Origin: Paenibacillus lignilyticus
Lineage (GTDB): Bacteria; Bacillota; Bacilli; Paenibacillales; Paenibacillaceae
Direction: 5' to 3'
NCBI RefSeq assembly: GCF_017942085.1
Contig: NZ_JAGKSP010000002.1
Coordinates: 952,865 to 1,016,864, forward strand
Length of the DNA: 64,000 bases
Part shown: piece after piece, positions 17,298 to 26,708 of the stretch
Layout: every line of letters starts with the position of its first letter
Numbering within the stretch: the first letter of the stretch is position 1
Made by a program: the position numbers and the translations under genes
The notes under the pieces: generated by a model
Database searches by the model: none
What the model was told of the DNA's origin: nothing
Seen by the model: only the letters and a program-made list of their open reading frames with translations

Positions 17298-17987
17298 TCA
17301 CCTAGTCGCAATAGATCGGGCCAGGCGAAATCCAAGGTCATCGATGCAAAAGGTCGGGTGGCTGCGGCGGCGGCAGGTGGCTCCGCAGCCTCTGGCCTCT
17401 TCGGCCCAGCTCCCGCCTCGAAAAATCCGATAAGGGCCGTACACTTCCTCATCATAGAGATCCCAGCACCATTCCCACACATTGCCCAACATATCGTACA
17501 ATCCCCATGCGTTCGGTTCCTTTCCACCTACCTCATGGACTTTACCGCCGGCATTCTCCGCGTACCAAGCAATCTGATCAAGCTCGCCGTACCGATAACC
17601 GGCAGTCCCTGCTTTACACGCATACTGCCACTCCGCTTCCGTAGGAAGTCGATAACCATCCGCATCCCGATTCCAATCCACGTCACCCGAGGGACGCATA
17701 GCGTAACAAGGCTGCAATCCTTCTCTCTCCGACAGCAGGTTGCAGAACTTCACGGCATCCAGCCAAGAGACGTTGACCGCCGGCAGCCTCGAATCGCCAT
17801 CCGAAGGAACAGCTGCGTCCCATCCAATCTCACCGTACACCCCCACCGTTACCGGATATCGCGCAAGCTGAAAGGGCTTAATCTCCGCTTTCCATTTCTT
17901 TTTCACCCGGTCGTCCCTTAACTCCATTTCTCCCGCAGGAATCTCTACCATCGCAATCTCGATACTGCTCCGTCTATCGGCTGACAC
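17298..17987 (-). CDS. SUMF1/formylglycine-generating-enzyme-like domain protein
   Basis: 229 residues from GTG 17987; GGGAGG lies 8 bases upstream, stronger than for the TTG at 18050. The domain starts MVEIPAGEMEL and shows PVTVGVYGEIGWD, PAVNVSWLDAVKFCNLLSE, GYRLPTEAEWQYACKAGT, NAWGLYDMLGNVWEWCWD, FRGGSW and LGFRLARS, a complete SUMF1 (C-type-lectin-like) fold. True aerobic FGEs need two copper-binding Cys five residues apart after RGGS(F/W). Here the region reads RGGSWAEEARGCGATCRRRS, which does not match, so sulfatase maturation is doubtful. No signal peptide. Confidence 0.85.
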   Translation of the reverse strand: MSADRRSSIEIAMVEIPAGEMELRDDRVKKKWKAEIKPFQLARYPVTVGVYGEIGWDAAVPSDGDSRLPAVNVSWLDAVKFCNLLSEREGLQPCYAMRPSGDVDWNRDADGYRLPTEAEWQYACKAGTAGYRYGELDQIAWYAENAGGKVHEVGGKEPNAWGLYDMLGNVWEWCWDLYDEEVYGPYRIFRGGSWAEEARGCGATCRRRSHPTFCIDDLGFRLARSIATR

Positions 17988-18124
17988 ACTGAATTCCTCC
18001 CACGATGACTCATTTCTATATACGCTCAGAAAAAGAACTCTAGCATCCAATCATATTTTCTCTCATGTAATAATATGGAAATAGATTCACCCTCATTATG
18101 TCTTACCAAAGGAGATGTTGCAAC

Positions 18125-19636
18125 ATGGCACCATGCAATGCGCAAGCAACGGGGACATGCTCCGAAGCTGAAGGTTTAGATACGTTAGCAAGCGGAGACG
18201 CCTCGCACGCGGAAGGATTCCAGTCAACGGCGATTGCTTTTGCCTCTCATGCAGAAGGATATGCCAATACGGCTCAAGGACCTGCATCCCATGCGGAAGG
18301 TGGAAGTACACTCGCTGAGGGAATCTATTCCCATGCCGAAGGCAGAGAAACGGCTACCACCAATGAAGCTTCGCACGCGGAAGGGTTTCTATCCGTTGCA
18401 AGCGGTTTTGCCGCGCACGCGGAGGGCTACTTTACTATTGCAATCGGACCTGCTTCCCATGCGGAAGGCGGCGGCTCGACTTCGACCGGCATCTATTCGC
18501 ATGCGGAAGGCGAGGTGACGCAGGCGATCGGCGACCGCTCGCATGCGGAGGGCATGAATACAATAGCCAATGGGATGAATGCGCACGCCGAAGGGGAGTT
18601 GACCCAAGCTTCCGGCTTGGATGCTCACGCCGAAGGAATGGAGACGTTCGCTACCGGACAATGCGCGCATGCCGAAGGAGAAAGCAACACCGCCAGCGGG
18701 AGAGCATCGCATGTGGAAGGAAACCTTAACCTTGCAGCCGGCATGTTCGCGCATGCGGAAGGCCAGAGCACGGTTGCAAGCGGCGATGTCTCCCATGCCG
18801 AAGGCAACCAAAGCGTTGCCAGCGGACAATCCTCGCACGCGGAAGGCGCCGTAACGACCGCAAGCGGATTTTCCTCGCATGCTCAAGGGGTTAATACGGT
18901 TGCTGACGGCATGTTTTCGCATGCAGAAGGGCTGAACACTTCCACTAACCTGCTGGAAGGGGTTCATATTATGGGGAAATTCGGCTCAGCCAATGAGCTG
19001 ACTTACTCGTGGTATTTGGCCAATGGATTAAGTGACGAAGCGCCCGGCATAGCAGCGAAAATATTAAGCAATGGCGATGTGAAAATCGACGGAACGGTGA
19101 GCAGTCCTGCTGCCGACTATGCGGAGATGTTTGAAACCTCTGACGGAAAACCTATCGAACCGGGTTATTTCCTGGCCCTAGTAGGAGATAAGGTTCGCAT
19201 CGCTGCTTCTGCGGATCCCTATATCGTAGGCATTACCAGCAGCAAACCCGCTTTTCTATCCGGAAATGCCGAACTCGGCTGGCATCGCAAATATATGACC
19301 GATGAGTGGGGACGGACCCTGTATCAGGATGTACAGATTCCGGTGCGGCTGGACGCATCCGGCCAATTGCTCTCACCCGGACGCACAGAACGGCAGCCTA
19401 TACTGAATCCTGATTGGGACCCGCTTCAAGACTACGTGCCTCGGTCAAGCCGTCCGGAATGGGTAGCTGTCGGCATGGTTGGCAAGCTGCTGGTACGCGA
19501 TGATGGTTCCTGCCAGCCTGGCGGATTATGTGCGCCGAACGATAATGGCATCGCCACTCTCGCAGACAAAGGGTACTATGTGCTGAGAAGAACGCGCCCC
19601 AATCAAATACTGGTGCTGCTGGGCAACCGTTATTAA
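18125..19636 (+). CDS. Tail-spike-like protein: 19 SHAEG head repeats plus peptidase G2 self-cleaving domain
   Basis: 503 residues from ATG 18125 (AAAGGAGATG 8 bases upstream; the frame opens earlier at 18098 but that start overlaps the RBS). From about residue 10 to 280 the protein is 19 near-perfect 14-residue repeats of the SHAEGxxTxASGxx type, the YadA/Hep-Hag head repeat that builds trimeric beta-rolls. The C-terminal part (YAEMFETSDGKPIEPGYFLA, ..PYIVGITSSKPAFL.., ..YQDVQIPVRLD) matches the peptidase G2 (IMC autoproteolytic) domain of phage appendages. Normally the C-terminal part is an intramolecular chaperone that cleaves itself off. No phage genes lie nearby and no signal peptide is seen. 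Confidence 0.85.
   Translation: MAPCNAQATGTCSEAEGLDTLASGDASHAEGFQSTAIAFASHAEGYANTAQGPASHAEGGSTLAEGIYSHAEGRETATTNEASHAEGFLSVASGFAAHAEGYFTIAIGPASHAEGGGSTSTGIYSHAEGEVTQAIGDRSHAEGMNTIANGMNAHAEGELTQASGLDAHAEGMETFATGQCAHAEGESNTASGRASHVEGNLNLAAGMFAHAEGQSTVASGDVSHAEGNQSVASGQSSHAEGAVTTASGFSSHAQGVNTVADGMFSHAEGLNTSTNLLEGVHIMGKFGSANELTYSWYLANGLSDEAPGIAAKILSNGDVKIDGTVSSPAADYAEMFETSDGKPIEPGYFLALVGDKVRIAASADPYIVGITSSKPAFLSGNAELGWHRKYMTDEWGRTLYQDVQIPVRLDASGQLLSPGRTERQPILNPDWDPLQDYVPRSSRPEWVAVGMVGKLLVRDDGSCQPGGLCAPNDNGIATLADKGYYVLRRTRPNQILVLLGNRY
18160..18960 (+). repeat. Tandem 42-bp coding repeat (19 units)
   Basis: The 14-residue SHAEG units appear as diverged 42-bp tandem copies, usually starting TC(C/G)CA(T/C)GC(G/C)GAAGG. 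Coding repeat inside 18125..19636. Confidence 0.8.
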
Positions 19637-19648
19637 AGGTGTATTTGT

Positions 19649-19692
19649 GGGCATAGAAAAAACCGCCTATCCATTGGCGGTTTTTCTATACC
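19649..19692. terminator. Bidirectional terminator between convergent genes
   Basis: Stem ACCGCC/GGCGGT extended by A-run/T-run pairing (AGAAAAAACCGCC with GGCGGTTTTTCT), loop of 8 bases. It serves the G2 protein gene (+) and the ROK gene (-). Confidence 0.88.
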
Positions 19693-19703
19693 CGGTAATA
19701 CAG

Positions 19704-21041
19704 CTAGAACATGCCGTTCTCATTAATGGAATGCTCCGGGACAGCCTGACCTAAATCCCACAGTTCAATGATGCGGCCATTCGCGAAACGAAAAATGTGG
19801 ACGACAGCAGCTCCCAGGTCTTCAGGCTTTTGTTTCACATGGGAGTGAACCATCACGCAATCCCCTTCCTCGATGGCGCGTTTGACTTCAAGAGTCTTGT
19901 GCGGATTCAAGGCGGCGTTTTCTTCCATCGCCAGCATGAGCGATTCTGCATCGCCACGGAAGTAGGAATTGTGATGACGGAAGTCCGGTCCTACATAACG
20001 TTCGTAGGCCTCGCGCACCTTTCCCGAGGCTACCAGACTTAAAAACGTCACAGCCTTCTCTTTAAGCAATTCCGTATTCAACGCGATCATCCCCTTTACA
20101 AATTCATAGATGCCTCTAAACGTACTCGCGAATGTATCTCGGCTGATACGCACCTGTGCCTTCAGCTGCTGCGCTGCGAGCCCCGATTGGAAGGCTTCGA
20201 TAAACAAGCTGCCGCTCTTGGAGATTTGCCCGCCAAGGACGATGACATCCGGGTCAAACTGCCGCAGCGCAGGCGACAAAATCACGGCCATCCGCGCGCC
20301 AAACGCCTCGAACAGCCCGATCTCCGGCTTATTTCCGCGAAGGGCGGCTTCCGCCAGCTCCCGCACATCGCTGCCACCTTCGGTGTCCGGCAACACGCCC
20401 AGCTCCTTCGCAAGCCGCAGCACGCCGCTCTTCGAGATGTATGCGTCGGCAATCCCACCTCGGTATGGCGTCTGATACAGCCAGCCGTTAGCCGGCACAT
20501 CTGCGCGATGCTTCACCAGACGGCCGTTCTCCAAGAAACAAGAGCCGAGCCCCGTCCCGATTGTAAGGCACACAGCCCGCTCTCGCCCCGGCTCCCCGTG
20601 ACCGCTCCGTGAGCCGGCCGTCTCGCCAAGTCCAAACAACGCGGCATCGTTCTCGAAAGCAATGCGGAACCGCGGCGCCAGCCGCCTCCGAAGTCCTTCA
20701 TTCGCACGCAGCTTATCTTCGAGCAGCTGTCCGACGGAAAGGCCATACAGAGACTCGAATTTGCCCAACCCGCGTATCAGGCAAATTCCGTTCTCGTAAT
20801 CGAAAGGGCCGGGAAATGCGAGCCCGAAGCCGCTAATCGGTTCCTCAACCTCATCCAGCCCGCCTCGCTTCAGCATATCCTGCACAATCGCAACGAAATG
20901 CGCCAGGATGGCATCCGCCCCCAAGTTCGATTTTGCCTCATACTGCCCAATCGTCTGTTCAATGATGGAACCGTCTCGCATGACAGCTGCCTTAATCTGC
21001 GTACCGCCAACATCAAATGCCAGAATGACGCCCGGGTTCAT
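19704..21041 (-). CDS. ROK-family sugar kinase fused to an NTF2/SnoaL-like domain
   Basis: 445 residues from ATG 21041 (GGGAGG upstream; the frame is open to 21164 but would overlap the PMI gene). The ROK half, about 1-325, has the phosphate loop LAFDVGGTQIKAAVM, GFGLAFPGPFDYENG, FENDAALFGLGE and LTIGTGLGSCFLENG; the usual zinc motif CxCGxxGC is absent. From about 330, LLKEKAVTFLSLVASGKVRE, DFRHHNSYFRGD and VVHIFRFANGRIIELWDLGQ form a complete NTF2/SnoaL-like domain. At the junction an AAAGGGG and in-frame ATG/TTG codons look like a relic translation start, so the second domain may also be made separately. Located 13 bp after the class I PMI gene: a plausible hexose or mannose kinase partner. 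Confidence 0.85.
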   Translation of the reverse strand: MNPGVILAFDVGGTQIKAAVMRDGSIIEQTIGQYEAKSNLGADAILAHFVAIVQDMLKRGGLDEVEEPISGFGLAFPGPFDYENGICLIRGLGKFESLYGLSVGQLLEDKLRANEGLRRRLAPRFRIAFENDAALFGLGETAGSRSGHGEPGRERAVCLTIGTGLGSCFLENGRLVKHRADVPANGWLYQTPYRGGIADAYISKSGVLRLAKELGVLPDTEGGSDVRELAEAALRGNKPEIGLFEAFGARMAVILSPALRQFDPDVIVLGGQISKSGSLFIEAFQSGLAAQQLKAQVRISRDTFASTFRGIYEFVKGMIALNTELLKEKAVTFLSLVASGKVREAYERYVGPDFRHHNSYFRGDAESLMLAMEENAALNPHKTLEVKRAIEEGDCVMVHSHVKQKPEDLGAAVVHIFRFANGRIIELWDLGQAVPEHSINENGMF

Positions 21042-21054
21042 AAAGATCGCCTCC

Positions 21055-22803
21055 CTAAGCTCTGACAAATGCTTTAATCGTGCCGATTGTCCGGCCAACG
21101 CTTGGACCGCTTGGACGAATCGTATAGGCCGCAACAGAAGCCGGAACGATGAACGTTTCCGCATAACGGATGATGAATGGCTCGAACGCGCCGACCGGAC
21201 TTTCCACCGTCGCCTCTTCCCCTTCGATCAAATTCAGCATATGCACGCTGCCGTTTGCTTCATGGCGAACCGGTGCGGAGAACCAGTGCCGCCGCGTCTC
21301 GATAAATTCCAGATCATGCAGCCCCGTCCGCTCTTCCTTCCAGCCTTCGCCTTCCGCCACCGGTTCAATTCGGCCGACACAGCTCTTCGTCCACTCCGTC
21401 GTCCGCTCCCACTGAATGACCTTCTCCCCATGGTCCACATGGACAGGGCGCGGTTTGCCATCCAGCCCGAGACGATCCCAATCCCACAGCTTAAAGGTGA
21501 AAATATAGGGCGTCGCGCTAATCTCAAGCACCATGCAGCCCTCACCCGAGCAATGAACCGTCCCCGCCGGAATGAGAAAATGATCATGCTTAGCGGCCGG
21601 ATACACATTCACGTACTTCTCGGCCGGGAACGTAAAGTCACCTTGCTGTGCCTTGCGCAAATCCGCCATCATTTGCTCCGAATCCACGTTGTCCTGCAGC
21701 CCCAAGTACACTTCCGCGCCGGGAACCGCCTCCAGAATGTAATAACTCTCATCCTGCGTGTACGGCATACCGAACTGCTCACGAATGTATTCCGTCGTCG
21801 GATGCACCTGCAAGCTTAACTTCTGGCCTCCGATCGTATCGAGGAAATCGAATCGGATCGGGAATTCAGCCCCGAAACGCGAATACACCTTATCTCCCAG
21901 CAGCTTAATGGATTCGAAGAAGACCAGATTAATCGAAGGCAGCTCCAGCCGAAGCGCACCGTATTGAAAATATAAGCTGTTCTCCTCAGGCACCCCATCG
22001 AACCCCCATGCATACGGGTGGTTCCGCTTCGGCAGCTCGATGTTGGCCTCCAGCCAAGTTCCGCCCCACACGCCGGGATCGAAATACGGCACGAGCCGGA
22101 ACGGCTGACTTGCCGTCTGGGCCAGACCGGCAAACAAGGCTTCCCGGGAAACCATCTTAGGAGCATCCGCCTCATTCGTATCCAGATAATAATCGATCCC
22201 GCCGAGCAGCGATTTCTTCAGTCGATCCGCCATCCGCCATTCGAAGAAGAAGCCGCGCTTGTACAACCGGAGAATATCCGTTTCCACGATATTCGTTCTC
22301 CAGTTGCTATACGTCTTCGCGCGATAACGCTGCTGAATTTCCCAGCGCGCCAAGTCGGCGTACAGCAGCACATCGCCGCTTGTCACAAGGGTTGCGCCGA
22401 AGCCGATTACGACAACGATGCCTGACGCTACAGCATCTATGTCGTCACGAAGCTGCTGCAGCTTGTCCGCATCATAGCATTCTTCCATTCGAAATGGCGC
22501 CATATACCCAAACACGCGGTCATCCGTCATATAGCGCTCGACCTTGCGGTCAATCTCGCCGGGCTCCAGCGCCGCATCTTCAGCTTTTATGATAAGTGCA
22601 GGTGTCCATGCCGCAGACAGTCCTGCCAGAATTTCCTCTTGTCTTACGCCGGGATAGCATTCCACGACGACAACGGCTTTCGATTTGCTTTTGCCTGAGA
22701 TGGCGTCCCGTACTGTATTTCCGATTGCTTCATAACCCGACCATGCCTCATGCTCCCAGCCCTGAATCGTCACAATCGGTTCCTTGTTGTATCCCGACTT
22801 CAT
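21055..22803 (-). CDS. Class I mannose-6-phosphate isomerase with N-terminal P-loop-derived domain
   Basis: 582 residues, longer than a minimal PMI (about 320). The first 240 residues (AVVVVECYPGVRQEEILAGL, YADLARWEIQQRYRAK) form an extra domain resembling a degenerate nucleotide-kinase fold. The cupin part has the PMI zinc ligands in KLSLQVHPT, DESYYILEAVPGAEVYLGLQ and DHFLIPAGTVHCSGEG. It interconverts mannose-6-P and fructose-6-P. ATG 22803 is preceded by GAGGGAG. The ROK gene follows 13 bp downstream, so the pair probably phosphorylates and isomerises mannose or a similar hexose in the cytosol. The N-terminal fold is my inference. Confidence 0.85.
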   Translation of the reverse strand: MKSGYNKEPIVTIQGWEHEAWSGYEAIGNTVRDAISGKSKSKAVVVVECYPGVRQEEILAGLSAAWTPALIIKAEDAALEPGEIDRKVERYMTDDRVFGYMAPFRMEECYDADKLQQLRDDIDAVASGIVVVIGFGATLVTSGDVLLYADLARWEIQQRYRAKTYSNWRTNIVETDILRLYKRGFFFEWRMADRLKKSLLGGIDYYLDTNEADAPKMVSREALFAGLAQTASQPFRLVPYFDPGVWGGTWLEANIELPKRNHPYAWGFDGVPEENSLYFQYGALRLELPSINLVFFESIKLLGDKVYSRFGAEFPIRFDFLDTIGGQKLSLQVHPTTEYIREQFGMPYTQDESYYILEAVPGAEVYLGLQDNVDSEQMMADLRKAQQGDFTFPAEKYVNVYPAAKHDHFLIPAGTVHCSGEGCMVLEISATPYIFTFKLWDWDRLGLDGKPRPVHVDHGEKVIQWERTTEWTKSCVGRIEPVAEGEGWKEERTGLHDLEFIETRRHWFSAPVRHEANGSVHMLNLIEGEEATVESPVGAFEPFIIRYAETFIVPASVAAYTIRPSGPSVGRTIGTIKAFVRA

Positions 22804-23010
22804 GATTAACTCCCTCTCTTCTTGCGTCTACAGCCCACCGGATTTTTTCACCTATTTTAACACAAATAAGCAGCAAGCCGAACCTTGCTCCCGATTATTC
22901 CATTTTCGTTTTCAATTTTTCTTTTCCAAGCATCGCAACTTTATGGTAAATATAGTCGTTTAAACAGTGGTCATCTAAATTATCGATTCGAAATAGAGAA
23001 GGAGTCGCGT

Positions 23011-25083
23011 ATGAAACCACTTAAGCACTATGTTGTCTGTACTTTGGCACTGCTAACATTATTTCAAACAGCGCCGCTATCCGCGGAAGGAACGGTCGAT
23101 GCACCTGTATCTGCGACCGATGCACCAACTACAACGACGACGGGCGACTCAACGACCGCTAATCCGATCGTGAGTGCCGTACCCATTAGCAGCTTGCTCA
23201 CGCCGGACAACGAGCTTGTGCTGAAGAAGAACAGCACCGCGATGCTGTTCAACAAGAAGCCGCTGAAAGCCGCGCAGCCGTTAACGATCAAGAACGGCTC
23301 ATCTTACGCCGCGCTGAACGGGATTGCAGGGCCATTCGGCTACAAGCTGTCCTATGATGCGAAGACAAAAGAATCCATCGCAAAGGCCGGGGACATCGAG
23401 CTTCGATTCAAGCCGGGCAGCGACATGATTAAACGCAACGGCGAATCGATCAAAGGCCCGGGTCCGACCTTCATCCTGAAGGGTTCGCTCATGGTACCGC
23501 TTCGCATGTGGTCGAATTTGACCGGAAGCCGCATTATTCCGCGCGGTCTCGACACCGTCATTAGCTGGGAAGCGCCGCCATCTGCGGAATTCACTGTGCA
23601 GCCTACTGAAATTTTCGCACAGCAAACGGTTGTGGATTATTTGGTAAACGGCGTCCCGACCGCAGTGGATGAAACGAACACCCATGAGCGCTGGGAAGGA
23701 CGAGAGTCCATCTTCCAGGAAGCCGGTATGCATGTCGTAACACACTGGGTTCAAGGGGAGAACGGCGTATGGAGCGAGCCATTCAGCGTTACGGTTAACG
23801 TGCAGATGCCGAATCAGCCGCCGGTAGCTGATTTTACAACGGATAAAACGACTTATCGCATCGGAGAGCCTGTCACGTACACCGATCTGAGCACCGATGA
23901 CCGCAATGACATCATTTCCGCTAAATTCACGGGAAATTCTCCTGCATTCTTCAGTGATGGCCAGTTCCCGGTCACGCTTGAAGTCAAAGATGGCGGGCAA
24001 TTGATCGGCACCGTTACGAAGATGATTACCGTCATTCCGGAAATCCTGTACACCGAAGATGAATTTAACCTGCTCTTCACGCCGGTTGGACGCAAGTATA
24101 CGATGGATGGCACGGCTGTGCGCAACTACCCGACCCTCTCCTATACGTACACGAATGAACCGGCGAGACTTGTACACAGCAACAGTCCTGAACGTTGGAT
24201 GACGACAGGTCTTGTTTATGACACGGAGCTCTCAGGCTCAACCCGCTTCCTCTTCTATAACGAGAACGGAGCAGGCTACCCGCTGAAAATGTACCTAATT
24301 GCAACTAACACAAGCAGTACCGGCCAAGCTTCCGTAGGCGTCGGCGCATGGGGCAAGGGCGGTCCGGACAAATCCACCATTATGGCCGGCAAAATGGCCA
24401 CGATTCGCTACATGGATGCACTTACCAAAAATGTACCGGCTTCCTACGTGACACTCGCTCCGGGCGAATCCAAGATACTGCTCCCAGAGATGTCGAACGT
24501 TCCGGTTAAGCCGGGGGATGTGTTCTCCGCTTATGCGGACGTCGTTTCGACGACAAACATTCGCTACCGGATCGTTGTCGTTCAAGATAAACAAGATCCG
24601 CTGCCGATTCTCGACTCCTTAACGGTTATGCCACGCGATAATAAGCATGTCCGCGGCACATTCGATTACGCCGATCGCGTGATCGATCTGAGCACCTCCG
24701 AGCCGGTCGGTGCGAAGCCGCAAAGTATCCTACTCGGAGACAGCAAGATCGACAAGCTCGTGGATGGCATTGACGAGATGACCGGTCTGCTCGAGTACGA
24801 TTATGGCAACTTCGGCGTCTTGTACAAAATGAAGGTGCAAGTCGCGCCTAACACGATTGTCGGCATCAATGCCAGAGGCGGTCACTATGCAGGGGCTTTC
24901 ATCGTCAACGGAAAACTCGTTCCGGTTACGACCGACAGCGCGCTCCTGACGCAAAATGAAACGGCCGTGCTCTACCGCACCGGTGCCGCAGCGGAAACGC
25001 TCGACATAGTCTTCACGCTCGCATCCGGCAGCTACTTGCCGATTAACATGACGTTCCTGCCAATGCCGCAGCTTCGTCAATAG
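23011..25083 (+). CDS. Secreted stalk-domain/PKD protein
   Basis: 690 residues from ATG 23011 (AGAAGGAG at 8 bases; the frame is open from 22885 but without an RBS). Signal peptide MKPLKHYVVCTLALLTLFQT ending LSAEG. A Thr/Ala-rich linker leads to a stalk ('copper amine oxidase N-terminal') domain, about 70-185 (NELVLKKNSTAMLFNKKPLK ... GSLMVPLRMWSNLTGSRI). An Ig/PKD-like domain follows (NQPPVADFTTDKTTYRIGEP), then about 350 residues of beta-rich sequence of no recognised family. Likely an exported wall-associated protein. Single gene, ended by a strong bidirectional hairpin. Confidence 0.85.
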   Translation: MKPLKHYVVCTLALLTLFQTAPLSAEGTVDAPVSATDAPTTTTTGDSTTANPIVSAVPISSLLTPDNELVLKKNSTAMLFNKKPLKAAQPLTIKNGSSYAALNGIAGPFGYKLSYDAKTKESIAKAGDIELRFKPGSDMIKRNGESIKGPGPTFILKGSLMVPLRMWSNLTGSRIIPRGLDTVISWEAPPSAEFTVQPTEIFAQQTVVDYLVNGVPTAVDETNTHERWEGRESIFQEAGMHVVTHWVQGENGVWSEPFSVTVNVQMPNQPPVADFTTDKTTYRIGEPVTYTDLSTDDRNDIISAKFTGNSPAFFSDGQFPVTLEVKDGGQLIGTVTKMITVIPEILYTEDEFNLLFTPVGRKYTMDGTAVRNYPTLSYTYTNEPARLVHSNSPERWMTTGLVYDTELSGSTRFLFYNENGAGYPLKMYLIATNTSSTGQASVGVGAWGKGGPDKSTIMAGKMATIRYMDALTKNVPASYVTLAPGESKILLPEMSNVPVKPGDVFSAYADVVSTTNIRYRIVVVQDKQDPLPILDSLTVMPRDNKHVRGTFDYADRVIDLSTSEPVGAKPQSILLGDSKIDKLVDGIDEMTGLLEYDYGNFGVLYKMKVQVAPNTIVGINARGGHYAGAFIVNGKLVPVTTDSALLTQNETAVLYRTGAAAETLDIVFTLASGSYLPINMTFLPMPQLRQ

Positions 25084-25110
25084 CAGCCGACGGCGAGCAG
25101 CAGGAAGCAC

Positions 25111-25157
25111 AAAAAAATGCCGCACTACGAAGTAACTTCGTGGTGCGGCATTTTTTA
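25111..25157. terminator. Strong bidirectional terminator
   Basis: ATGCCGCAC-T-ACGAAG / CTTCGT-G-GTGCGGCAT stem of about 16 bp flanked by an A-run and a T-run, 27 bp after the stalk protein stop. Confidence 0.9.
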
Positions 25158-25189
25158 TTCGCCACTTCATCAGGCGGGCACCCCTTATA

Positions 25190-25390
25190 TCAGATTGAAA
25201 TGTTGCCATTTACGCATCATTTCAAACGAATAGGGAGGCTGGCGAAGGAAATGCTGCCTTGCTATCAACATTTTCGGCCAAACAAGCCTCCTGGCATCCA
25301 TTCTAATGCCAAATGTTGCACTTCTAGCAATATCGGGCTGTCTTAGCCCACTCTGCGGGGCAGAATGTTGCATGTCATGCAGCATTTTAC
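25190..25390. repeat. Cluster of AATG(T/C)TG motifs in an intergenic gap
   Basis: Six AATG(T/C)TGC-like copies occur in both orientations (about 25198, 25249, 25266, 25312, 25364, 25377). The last two form a dyad around GCATGTCATGC. No gene is visible in 25158-25409. Confidence 0.4.
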
Positions 25391-25409
25391 TTGATTGTCC
25401 ATCCCTAGG

Positions 25410-26558
25410 TTAATCGGTCGCCTGATCGTCCATCAAAATAAACCCGCCCATGTCACGCAGCGCGCCGCCGTTCGCGAGATGCCCAAGGACTGCGCGGCGA
25501 AGCGAAGTATCGGCCGGCGCTTTCGTCCAATCGTCGTACAAGGTGCCGAAGATTCTGCGCAGCCCTTCTTTGCCGTCGCCGCCTACCGGATAGAGCCGGA
25601 ACTCGCGCTGGAAACGGACGATGTTCGCGGAATCGCTCAGCAGCTGCTCGAATTGCGGATCCAGCAGCCACGATGTACAGACGAATGCGAGTCGAGTTTC
25701 CTCCGGAAAATACCGCTTGAAGAACACTACCGCATCATGCATGGAATCCAAGCACTGTGCGTGATCCATCTTGCCATCGGCAGCAATATGGACATCCAGA
25801 ACCGGATCGCCGGCGCGCAGCACGATCTCCCACTCGTCGGCGCGGAACGTCTCCGGCTGACGAACGGCGAATCCGCCATCCGTGATGCGGTGTCCGCTAA
25901 TGCTGCCTTCGCCGATTTCGAGCACGGCTTCCCATGCTCCTTCTTCATCGAAGCGGTCATTCGTGCCATCGATAAGACCATCGCCGCGGAAGCGGATGCC
26001 GCTCTCCGCCAAGACGACCACCTCGCGAGTGCCAAGGTGGCGAAGCACTTGCCTGCCGCCTCCGAAGCGGCCGCGCTCATACTGCAGCCTTCCGACTCGA
26101 AACAGTCGGAAGGACATATGGTTTACGAGCCACTCGTTGCCAAGTCCCCAGCGACTGTGCCGGCCGTAATAATCGCGCATCCACAGCGCCATGTCGCTGA
26201 GGGTATGCTTCAGAATGTCCTGCGGAATACCTCGCTCCGCGTAGAGTCCTTGAAGCCGATTCAAACCGCTAAGCAGGATAAGCGGCTGATACAGCTCCGC
26301 CCCTTCACCCATCTCGGCAAGAATGCCGGAGAACGTCTCTCCGCTGGGGGCCTCGCCGGCGTCACCCGAAAACAGCAATTGATGCCCGCGAACTGCCAGC
26401 GCGCTCAATCTCTCATCCTGCCTTACCTTAACCGCTGCCTGCTGCAAAGCATCCCATGCCTCAGCCGGAAGCTCAGCAACAAGGTTCGCTTCCCGAAGCG
26501 CTTCATCTTGCAGAAACCATAATTCATCTTGAATCGTTTGTCGCCCTTGCCCGTTCAT
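25410..26558 (-). CDS. Acyltransferase-domain protein (NAT_N/GNAT_C type)
   Basis: 382 residues from ATG 26558 (GGGGAG about 9 bases upstream). N-terminal helical part, then ERGIPQDILKHTLSDMALWM and WLVNHMSFRLFRVGRLQYER, followed by VLDVHIAADGKMDHAQCLDS and RLAFVCTSWLLDPQFEQLL. This order is what I know from the two-domain 'acyltransferase' proteins (PF18082 + PF18164) common in Bacillota. Substrate unknown. Stand-alone on the minus strand. Confidence 0.75.
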   Translation of the reverse strand: MNGQGRQTIQDELWFLQDEALREANLVAELPAEAWDALQQAAVKVRQDERLSALAVRGHQLLFSGDAGEAPSGETFSGILAEMGEGAELYQPLILLSGLNRLQGLYAERGIPQDILKHTLSDMALWMRDYYGRHSRWGLGNEWLVNHMSFRLFRVGRLQYERGRFGGGRQVLRHLGTREVVVLAESGIRFRGDGLIDGTNDRFDEEGAWEAVLEIGEGSISGHRITDGGFAVRQPETFRADEWEIVLRAGDPVLDVHIAADGKMDHAQCLDSMHDAVVFFKRYFPEETRLAFVCTSWLLDPQFEQLLSDSANIVRFQREFRLYPVGGDGKEGLRRIFGTLYDDWTKAPADTSLRRAVLGHLANGGALRDMGGFILMDDQATD

Positions 26559-26708
26559 TCCTGCATCTCCCCTTATAGCGCGGCGGTGCTTCGGCATCCC
26601 GCACATGTTGCACTCGGATTGCGTTGTTTTGTCGATTATAGCATAAGTCTCTTGCTACTAATTTACCTCATGCGAGATTCACATTACTAGAAGACGATTG
26701 GTTGGCAT

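Noticed and set aside
18160..18960. Regular 42-bp repeats resembling a CRISPR or minisatellite
   Set aside because: Units are contiguous, in frame and encode SHAEG protein repeats; there are no spacers.
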